From: Cryptomeria japonica
Lineage: Eukaryota; Streptophyta; Pinopsida; Cupressales; Cupressaceae
DNA length: 64,000 nt
Direction of reading: 5' to 3'
NCBI RefSeq assembly: GCF_030272615.1
Contig: NC_081406.1
Span: 186,346,770 to 186,410,769, forward strand
Positions 33,758 to 42,528 of this stretch are shown here, piece after piece; position 1 is the stretch's first letter; each line of letters begins with the position of its first letter. Position numbers and translations under genes: made by a program. The notes beneath the pieces were generated by a model. The model was not told the origin of the DNA, ran no database searches, and saw only the letters and a program-made list of their open reading frames with translations.

Positions 33758-33789
33758 TTGACTTTTTGAACTCTCTATCAGGATAATTT

Positions 33790-33848
33790 TTATGGAATAT
33801 AACATTTAAGTATAAGTGACATTTATACTTTAAGTTATATTCCATATA
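33790..33848. repeat. long AT-rich palindrome
   Basis: The left arm TATGGAATATAAC..TTAAGTATAA and the right arm TTATACTTTAA..GTTATATTCCATA are about 25 bases each with a 6-base loop. It could extrude as a hairpin and lies between the two oppositely oriented arrays. Confidence 0.8.
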
Positions 33849-33925
33849 TACTTTCAGGATGTTTGAGAGTGGTTTCAGACCTCCAGGAGTTATATTGCAA
33901 AATCTAGTTTTTGGAGGTTTTTCAG

Positions 33926-34023
33926 TTTCCAGACTTAGTCAAATTTCAGGATCAGGACTTTCCAGACTTAGCCAAATTTCAGGATCAGGACTTTCAGACT
34001 TAGCCAAATTTCAGGATCAGGAC
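33926..34023 (+). repeat. three tandem copies of a 33-bp unit
   Basis: TTTCCAGACTTAG then YCAAATTTCAGGATCAGGAC, at 33926-33958, 33959-33991 and 33992-34023 (the last lacks one base). Two of the three read in one frame as SRLSQISGSGL. The surrounding 104-codon frame has no recognised domain. Confidence 0.85.
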
Positions 34024-34520
34024 ATCACTCAAGCCGGACTTGCTATCCTATTGATCTCCCCAACAACACTCAAAATGCAAAGGCTAACTAACAAAACCCT
34101 AAAAGACCCAAAAACAAACCCTAAAAAGCAAAAAAAAAGCAAGGGTCCCCATTTGCAATGGGGCGATGTGTGAAAACGTCACAACAAAACCCTAATTAGG
34201 GTTTCACCCAAGAAGATTCCCCACTCAAGATACAACAAGGTGGGAATCAGCAATAAATACCCCATAAAGCCCATATACAATTAATTACAATCCTGCCAAA
34301 AATGGCACCTATAAAGCATTAAATAACCATTACATTCAAAAAGTGCTCACTATGCAATGAATGTACCCTCATGCAAAAATCGCCCATGATGTCATAAATG
34401 CACCATCATCTATTGAACGTGACGGTTGCATGCAGAAGGAATCTGCCATAATGCCATAAATGTGACGGCTGCATGCGAAAGATGCTCCATTAATTCTTCA
34501 TGCAATGACCGGGTTGCCAT
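34024..34520. other. non-coding element-derived sequence
   Basis: Contains CCCTAATTAGGG, repeated phrases such as CATAAATG and GTGACGG..TGCATGC, and no gene. Probably the remains of an LTR or leader. Confidence 0.4.
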
Positions 34521-35340
34521 TGTTGGTATTTTGGTATGGTTTTGTCATTGATGTCAACACCTACTAAACGCTTATCAACTTTGGCACTTTGAAGAATCAG
34601 CAACATTCACCGGCAAGCAAGTGACTCATGCACAGTCACCGGTATCTGGTACACCGGCAAGATATAATGATCACCGGCACTTGGAATGATATGGAAAACA
34701 CTTGGTAATGACGAAGACATCATTTGGACATCTTGTCCTAGAGTTTTGTTTATTGGTATAATCATATTTGCATATTTGCTGTTACCGGCAAATAGGTCCA
34801 GGGTTACACCGGTAGGTTTATCTTTTCCAAATCAGCACAGCACGCTATGGAGATGATTAATTATTGTTGTAAATGCATTAAGCCGACATGTTCAATCGGA
34901 TATTGAAGGAGGGTTTTTTGTGAAGACAAACAGAACTACACCGGTACTGAATCCACCATATGAAGATGCTATTTTGTGCAGTACATTCTTATTGGATTTA
35001 ACCATCCAACTGTAGTCAGTGTGACTCCCATTTGTGATTGAGCAGTGAGCTCTAGGCGCTTGGCCTTTCTGAATGTGCAAACCCATTTATGTACACTTAC
35101 TATCTGCAGTAGTATCATCTGATTGTGGGTAAGGTTTCCCACCGTGGTTTTTCCCCTTACAGGGTTTCCACGTACAAATATTGGTGTTGTGTTGTGGATG
35201 ACTTTGTCTTTATGTTTCATGCACTAATCCTTACCGGTATAGCAATTAACTGTTAAAACTGTCTACCAGCATATTAAACTGGTTTACCGATATTAAGCAT
35301 TAAATTGGTTAAGTTGTTTTTGGTTTGAATTTATTTGATA
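34521..35340 (+). mobile_element. copia-like solo LTR or LTR fragment
   Basis: Starts TGTTGGTATTTTGGTATGG after GCCAT. Later it contains CCCACCGTGGTTTTTCCC then TTTCCACGTA and TTGGTGTTG, the usual layout near the transcript start of plant Ty1/copia LTRs. Repeated ACCGGCA and ACCGGTA motifs are also typical. The right end is unclear: sequence resembling the array 2 spacer resumes at about 35341. No target duplication was found and no coding region is attached. Confidence 0.65.
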
Positions 35341-35449
35341 TGACCAAGTTTGTTAACTTCTAAGGCGTAATGGGAAGACTTTGATGCATATTTGCCTTTG
35401 AGAGGAGGTTTGAGGCGATGAAGTGGTGAAAATCAACCTAGAAGGAGAA

Positions 35450-37305
35450 TTTCGCTCCTGACCCTTCCAAAGGGTCCAGAGCGAAATCCTCAATTTGACC
35501 TTCTTTTTTGCCTTAAGCACTAGGAGGACCTTGTTTTGAGCTAATTTGATGGTGGATTCACTTAAATATGGCGAAAGGAGCTTGAATTTGATCAAGCTTG
35601 AAGGAGGATTAGATGAAGGAAATGTGAAACCAACCAAGGAATGGATTTCGCTCCTAACCCTTCCAAAGGGTCCAGAGCGAAAATCCCCATAGACCTCATT
35701 TTCTTCCTTGTTTAGACCAAGTTCTTAGTTTCTAAGGCATGGTGGAAAGTGGATTGACATGTTTTTGCCTTAATGAGTGACTAAAAGTGAAGGAATGAAG
35801 GATTTTAGCCTAAAATAGAAATTTCGCTCCTGACCCTTCCAAAGGGTCCAGAGCGAAATTCCTCAAATCACCTATTTTCTCCTTGTGTGAAGCCAAAACA
35901 TTGATTCCTATGGCGTGGATGCAAGTGGAGTGGTGTATTTTTGCCTTGCAAGGAAGATTATAGTTGAATAAATGAAGAGTCAAGCCTAGAATGTGGATTT
36001 CGCTCCTAACCCTTCCAAAAGGTCCAGAGCGAAATTCCCCAAAACCTCCCTTTTCTTTCAATTTTGTGCCAAGCCAAGTGTGGGTCAGGGTGAATTAAGA
36101 TTGGAGATGTCCTCAAGCATGGCTTTGAGTTGCTAATGATCACCAAATGTGAAGGAATTGAGCAAAAACTAGAATTTCGCTCCTGACCCTTACAAAGGGT
36201 CCAGAGCGAAATTCTTAAGAACACTTATTTCCCCTTCAAAACAAGTCAAGTTCTTGGTTTTTATGGCCTAGGTAGGAATGGAGTAATATGTCCTTGCCCT
36301 TTTGAGGTGAATTAATGTGGAAAAATGAAGAAATGAGCTCAAGAACATGGATTTCGCTCATGACCCTTCCAAAGGGTCCAGAGCGAAAATCCCAAAACCT
36401 ATTCTTTCTTCCAACTTTTGTGTCAAGACAAACCTTGATCAAGGTGAAATAAATTTGAAGATACCCCTAGGCATGCCCTTGAATGGATTATGGCCACCAA
36501 AAATGAAGATTTTGAGCTAGGACAAAGATTTCGCTCCTGACCCTTCCAAAGGGTCCAAAGGGAAATCCTAAATAGGTCCTGTCTCTGGCCATGATTTTTA
36601 GCGAAATTCTCCTTTCAAGTCATTTTAAGGTCAAGTAAGTGTTGTCTTTGTAAGAGAGGGATCCAAAAGGTAAGAGTCAAGGTAGAACAAAGTGAGAAGA
36701 ATGGAGCTAAGTAAGAGAAAACAAGAAAAGAATGAATTTCGCTCCTGACCCTTCCAAAGGGTCTAGAGCGAAATTCCTCAAATCACCTATTTTTTCCTTG
36801 TGTGAAGCCAAAACATTGATTCCTATGGCATGATTGAAGGTGGAGTGATGTACTTTTGCCTTGCAAGATGAATTGAAGTGCAGGAAATGAAAGATCAAGT
36901 CTAAAACTTGAATTTCGCTCCTGACCCTTCCAAAGGGTCCAAAACGAAATTCTCAAAATATCCTTTTTTTTTTCAAATTTGTGTTAAGCCAAACGTTGAT
37001 GAAGGTGAATTGGACTTAAAGATTGCCATAGGCATGTATTTGAATAGGTTATGAGTTCAAGAAGTAAGGATTTTGAGCTAAGGAATGAATTTCACTCCTG
37101 ACCCTTCCAAAGGGTCCAGAGCAAAATTCTCAAGATCACATAATTCACTCATAAAGGAGGCTAAAAAATGAATCCCTAGGCTTTGGAAGAACTAAGACTA
37201 GCACATGCTTACCTTGGGGAGCAATTTGGAGTGAAGAAGTGATGCAATTTGGGCCTAATCATAGAAATCGCTCCTGACCCTTCCAAAGGGTCCAGGGCGA
37301 AGTCC
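35450..37305 (+). repeat. array 2: 11 palindromic motifs, period about 177 bp
   Basis: The motif is TTTCGCTCCTGACCCTTCC then AAAGGGTCCAGAGCGAAA, an imperfect 37-38 base palindrome. It is the reverse complement of the array 1 motif with differences. Copies start at about 35450, 35646, 35821, 35998, 36174, 36351, 36527, 36734, 36911, 37087 and 37265. Eight of ten intervals are 175-178 bp. Spacers share looser similarity (AAGCCAA, GATTCCTA, GGCATG, TTTTGCCTT), showing that the array arose by tandem duplication and then diverged outside the motif. Confidence 0.92.
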
Positions 37306-37741
37306 TTAGAAATCCCCATTTTCACCTTGATTGAAGGCAAAGCTCATAATGGCAAGAACATTAGAGGTCAAGGATCAAGATGGTGAAATAATAAAAAATG
37401 GAGAAAAGTGGCAAACATTAAAGAAACATCAATATCTCCTAAGCTTGCCTATGCCTCTTAAAGAGATTCACAAATAAAGCCACATTCAAGACACATTTTC
37501 CCTCTCATAAATTGCTAATCAGACCTCATTTGGATAAATAATGCAAATCTGCCTTAATTAAACACTTGTCAAATGTGTTAAATTGATTTTTTTAGGCCTT
37601 AAAATTCAAAAATTCACTCTTTGCCGCCCAATTATATTTGTTTTTAAGCCTTATTGCTAGGTCGGCCACCTTAAGGATGAATTTTTAATTTTATTTGTTT
37701 ATCTAAGAGGTCGGCCTCTTGAGAAAATAAGGAAATCGCCA

Positions 37742-37748
37742 TATAAAG
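37742..37748 (+). promoter_or_regulatory. TATA-like box upstream of the leader
   Basis: TATAAAG within CGCCATATAAAGG, followed about 40 bp later by CATTCATTTGTATTTC. The minus-strand element has TATATATT and then CATTCACTCATTATTTC in the same positions. It could start an internal transcript for the downstream frame. Confidence 0.45.
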
Positions 37749-38011
37749 GTAAGTAAGTTTGGCAAACATTAATCATTCATTTGTATTTCTTCCTAAGCGA
37801 ATTTGAGGAGCAGAAGTGGAAGAGCAGATTGCAATAAGAAGGTGAATTTCTGATCCATAAATGCTGGTTAAGGACTGAATCTACAAAGGCGAACCTGAAG
37901 TGCAGATCAAAGACTTTTGAAACCCTCTGAATACCACTTGGAAGAAAGGCGAATCCAGCAGCAATCTCCATTTTTTATCCAACTTCTCAAGTTGATAATT
38001 AAAAATCAAAG

Positions 38012-38237
38012 GTAAGGTGCACAATCTGATTTTTTTTGACAAGGTATTGAAGATCTGATTCAAGTTTCTGCATCCATCTTCTTAAGGTTAGGTCTTCAAT
38101 ATCTAGTTAAATTTCTAGGTGATGACAAGTTTGAAAATTCTTAATTTTTAAGGTTTTATCATTTCAATTTTTAAGGAATCTCAAGTCACCTAGCTAAAGT
38201 TCTACACTTAAACCTAACTTAAGCCTCTTTTTTGTAG
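38012..38237 (+). other. candidate intron before the long reading frame
   Basis: The donor CAAAG/GTAAGGTG and the acceptor CCTCTTTTTTGTAG bound 226 nt of T-rich sequence. The ATG follows 7 nt later. The matching structure in the other element supports it. No transcript evidence is available here. Confidence 0.65.
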
Positions 38238-38244
38238 GTAGCAA

Positions 38245-41200
38245 ATGGCGACCCCCAAGGCGAGTGGATCCGCTACCCGACAGGCTCTCATTAAAGAAGA
38301 TCAAAAGAATGACAATTTGGAGACAAGGATCGTGTCCAAATGGACCAGTATTGGCGACACCGACTTAGGGAGCTTCAATGTGAAGAAGTTTCGAGAAGCA
38401 CCCTACATCGGCAAGCCATCACCCATAGCCAAGAAGATAATTGAGAGTGGCATCATCAAGGCCACAGGCTTCCCTCCCATAGTCAAATCTCATGAGCTGA
38501 TGATCGAATGTGCCAGGCACTATGATTCACATTCAACGACAATCATAGCCGAGGATGGAACTGTCTCAACCTATCTTTTAGAAGAAGCTATAAAGTGAAG
38601 CTTTTCATCTCCCAGAACCGAGAGATATGATCTACAAGAGCTTAGAAGGAGCTAGGTCTATCTACGAAGATGATCCTGATACCTGTCCAAACTTCATCAA
38701 TAAGAATTGGTTACTCAAGAGTAGGCTTCGCTTGAACAAGATACCTAATACGCCACACAGAATTGATTTCTAAGAGGAATTCAGAGATTTGATAACCATG
38801 CTCACTCGGGTTATAGGTGCCTCTCAGGCCTTCTTCTTCGACAAATGGATGTTCTTCTTTATTCAAGTGATCGTCCAAGTAAAAGGAATGTTCAATTGGG
38901 CCCGAATTATTAGCAACAACCTAGATGTTAAGTTGAGGAGGCTAGTCCCTACTAAGTCATTCCACATGAGTTCATATGATATATATTCTTTAGTCGGAAG
39001 TTTTGAGTATGCAGGGCTACCACAGAGGAGTTGTTGGGAGAGGGACAAGAGAGATAAGAGCATGTGACTCTTATGCTCAATTGCATCATCCGGCTAAGAA
39101 TTACTACAAGCTAGTCAATGACACCTTCACAATGTATATCACTGGGACGTTGCAAGGAGGGATTCACCAACAACTATCTCCAGAAGCACAGGAGTTTGTG
39201 AAGAAACATGGTGCATGGTTCATTCAATTTCCTAAATTCACCTACATTAGGGTCCATGGATGTCCTTCACCTCCCTATATGTTGCCAAGGTATCCTACAG
39301 ATAGAATAATACTACTTGAAGTGACTAGACAATTGGCAGCTTGTGCTAAAGCATCAAGACATAAGCATGGAAATGGTATCCCCGTACCTATTTTACTGGG
39401 AAATTCAATTGAAGTGTGTCCTAATTCTCAAGCAGCTGAAGATGCAGAAAAGGAACTATCTTTGTATTCATTCACATCCTTTGCCTCAAGAGAGAATTTT
39501 GATCCTCATGGTCATATGGAAGAGACAGTTGGGAAGAAGTACAGACATGAGTTTCAAGTAGAGGACTTCTGGATGAATGTTCAGGATGATGTGGAGGTGA
39601 AAAGAAAGATGCATTCTAGATTACCCTTGGATCTTATCAGGAAATGTAAAGTTTATAGAGTAGCCGATCAAGCACAAGATAGTGGTAGATATCTCCAATC
39701 ATCCTATGAGAAGGAAGATAAAGAAGTGAAGATAGATTGGAATGAGCAAGAAGTTGTAGACTTGAGAGCATTGATGGACCCAGTTTTGAATTGCACTTGC
39801 AGATAGGTGGACGTCCAGCATCAAAAATTGAAGGAGCAAAATATAGCCATGACATTCACCCTAGAAGCAAGAACAGAAGAAGGAGAAGCAAGTGTGAGTG
39901 AGAATACTTCTCATTCCAAGGGGTTGAAGAGAAAGGAAGGACCTGAGAAGAAAGAACCATCCAAGAAAAAACAAAAGGTGAATCCTGATTGTCCATCGAG
40001 TACTTCTTCTAGACATGAAAAGGAGATAAGTCAAGGAGAGGATCAAAGAGAGAAAGTGTATGAAGTTGATGAGTCTATGGAATCCACAGTGCAAAATGAT
40101 AAAAAAGGCAAAGGACGAACACCTCAGCACTCGTCAAGTCAGTCTCTTCCTCTCCAAGTTGGTGCTAATGAGCAACAAGAAGAAAAGAATGATGATGAAG
40201 CAACATCTCGTTTCAGAGTTGAGGGGCCTTTGCCTGAGGAAATACAAGTAAGAGATAGAAAATCTTCCATTCCAGATTGGCTAAAAGAAAGACTTACGAG
40301 GGTAGTTGTGGTTGAAGATGAAGATCAAGTATTTGATTTGGAAAGTCTGCTAGGAAACTCTCAGGAAGAAATCGAAAGGAAGAAAGCTACAAAGATGTCA
40401 AAGGTAATTAGAGATGATGCAGGACTCGGGAAGATACAGGTAGCTACACCAACAGTGGACAAGTATGAGGATGAGATTATGGCAGAAGAATATGATTTAG
40501 AGACATTTGATCTTGGTCCACTTACATCCGAGCAAGCCATGGAAGAAGCAACTGATTCAGTGAGAGTAGTTAATGATAAACTCAAGGAAGAAATGGAAAA
40601 GAGTAAGAGGTTAGAAAAGGAGGTTAACGCTTGGAGGAATTATTTTAGCTACCTCAACCAGCCATTAAGGCACAAGATCCAACAGTTTCACCTTTGCAGG
40701 CACTCCCTCCTGAGTCAATAAATGAGGCAGGAAAGATGAAGAACTTAGCCCAACTCATGAGTACATGGATTGATGAATCCTACAAGGTAGCCATGGAATT
40801 TGTAACAAGAATGATGAAAACAGTCCATAGAGCTATCCAAGTCCTTGAGATCATTCATAATCTAGTAGTGACTATGGATGCCTTCACTCACACTAGAGAT
40901 ATTGTCATCCCTGTATTACAAGTAGTAAGAAGGACATCTAGACAGGTTTTAGCACAAGAGAAGATAATTAATGGAGGAACCCATAATCTTCTACAATGGT
41001 CAACTTTGCTCCAAATGAAGGAAGTTCTATTTGAAGACATCAATAGTAGATGCAGCCGAGTTGAGGGCACTATCCATCCTATTCAGGATAAGGTGTTTGA
41101 TGTATTATGTACAATCCTTGACAGAAGGATAGAGATCGAAACAGATGTGGATGTCCAAGAATTGGAAGACAGGATCAAGATTATTTTTTGCAAAAAGAAG

Positions 41201-41419
41201 AACATGATCACAGAAAAGCAGCGAGATCAGATGTATGCTACTATGTTCCTGATCGAGAAAACAAAAGAACTAGAGCATGGATGGGAGATGACCCTTCTTG
41301 CAGCCTTTGATCAGGTCCTTCACTTGGAAGAGCAGATGAAGAACCTGCATGAGATTCCCATTGCTGAGATCGAAGGAATTACGTCCAGATTCATTGAATA
41401 TGCCAGAAAAAAAACATAG
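38245..41419 (+). pseudogene. long reading frame of unknown function, broken by several lesions
   Basis: Starts MATPKASGSATRQALIKEDQ right after the intron. The frame passes through 38245-38598, 38789-39067, 39003-39806, 39807-40721 and 40694-41419, interrupted by a frameshift near 38590, TAA at 38772, a frameshift near 39010, TAG at 39804-39806 and a frameshift near 40690. Joined length would be about 1050 residues. The N-terminal half looks globular (GMFNWARIISNNL, KSFHMSSYDIYSLVGSFEYA, HHPAKNYYKLVND, FPKFTYIRVHGCPSPPYMLP). A Lys/Glu-rich linker with KRKEGPEKKEPSKKKQ follows, probably nuclear-localising, then a helical C-terminus. The order resembles the extra frame of the gypsy element at 18.4 kb (globular part, acidic linker, coiled coil), so it is probably an additional retroelement frame. 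No known enzyme motif is seen. Confidence 0.7.
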
Positions 41420-41448
41420 AAAAGGGAACAAAATTCTAGATGAAAAGT

Positions 41449-42528
41449 TGTTATGAAATGATGTGGCAATTCAATTCCTATTGGGCTATGTTTCCTCGTT
41501 ATTTGTGCCAATTTCTATTGGCTATGGAATGATAATGCTTATTTGATTAGGGTGATTTTTGTAACAAACCCTTATTAGGGTTTAGGTGTCAAAATCTCAG
41601 CCTTTGATCTTCTTTAGATCCAGGCCGTTCATTGTATTTGAGAGTGCTATATAAGCCCTCACTCATTTCATTTTAAAGAGTTAGTTAGAGAGAAAAGAGG
41701 GAAGAATATTAAGATTGTTAGCAGCAAAGATAAAAGTAGTGAAGAGAGAAAGTTGAACAATTGTTGTTATATTTTGCTATGAGATCAATAAAATATAGAA
41801 GTTATGGTGTTTTACTGCAATCTTTGTGGCTTTTTACATGGTTGTTTATCTTCTTGAATCACTCTTAGTGGAGATAAGTTCTTAGATTTTAGAATTAGAT
41901 TGAGTGACAAATGTTAAGTTTGATCTTTTGGTAAAGCTCATAGTCCAAAACACTAGCCACTTACTGATTGTAAGTGTGCCCCATGTGGTCAGCTGGAGAT
42001 ATTGAAATTGTTTAGAGTTCAATCATTATTGAATACCGATATGTATCTAATTGATAGTATCTATGTTCATTAATGATTCAAAAATCTTTGAATTCCCTTA
42101 GAAGATCGCACCGATTCCAGTAGAGTTGTTGCTTTATGGCAATACTGAGATTGGTAGAGTTTTACCAAGACCAATCCTTCATTAGTCATTCCTAGGCCTA
42201 GTTTAGCATCGCCTTCTTAAACCCCTTATCTTATCTTTTGTCTTTTTTTGAAACATCAGTTAATATTAGGAGAATTCAGTTTCCTCATTGAAAAGTAGTT
42301 GCAAGAACAAGCTTTCTTGGAAAGTATGTAAGGCCCCTTGTAAAACAGAAAACACAACGACCACTGGTGCTTATCCACAAGTAGAGAACCTACATACAGA
42401 ACCTTGGAGTTGCTCCGATTGATCCTTCTGCGAAATCTTCAGCATTCAGGGAGCTTTATTCAAGAGAGGATAAGATACCTCCAGGTATTTTATTATGTGT
42501 TTGGTTGTGTACAAAAGACACATCAACA
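41449..42528 (+). repeat. 3' LTR of the plus-strand palindrome-array element
   Basis: Runs from TGTTATGAAATGATG to CATCAACA. Contains CTATATAAGCCC (TATA box) at about 41648, the ACCCTTATTAGGGTTT block and, near its end, the family signature TTGATCCTTCTGCG..AAGAGAGGATAAG..ATTTTATTATGTGTTTGG. The end matches the reverse complement of LTR B at 29931. The start is set by the TG after GAAAAGT and the end of the reading frame 30 bases before. Confidence 0.75.

Larger units (their letters stand above)
31108..33760 (-). mobile_element. internal region of the minus-strand palindrome-array element
   Basis: In element direction (high to low coordinates): an array of 12 palindromic motifs, an AT-rich block with two GTCGGCC motifs, a TATATATTTGGGG box, a leader, an intron, then ATG and a short degenerate frame before the LTR. 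The order matches the plus-strand element at 35.3-42.5 kb block for block. Gag and pol are absent, so this copy is non-autonomous or deleted. Confidence 0.7.
35341..41448 (+). mobile_element. internal region of the plus-strand palindrome-array element
   Basis: Holds array 2 (35450-37305), an AT-rich block with GTCGGCC motifs (37665-37725), a TATA-like box, a leader, a 226-nt intron and a long broken reading frame, ending at the LTR at 41449. No gag, RT or integrase is seen. The 5' side is replaced by the copia-like LTR and the oppositely oriented element, so the 5' LTR is missing. Confidence 0.7.

Noticed and set aside
35353-36898. Minus-strand frames with repeated FRSGPFGRV or ISLWTLWKG peptides
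   Set aside because: They come from the palindromic motif read in different frames; the repeat period of 175-178 bp does not keep a frame.
32274-37305. Regularly spaced palindromic repeats, CRISPR-like at first sight
   Set aside because: Spacing is about 170 bp, spacers are related to each other, there are no cas genes and the context is a plant retroelement.
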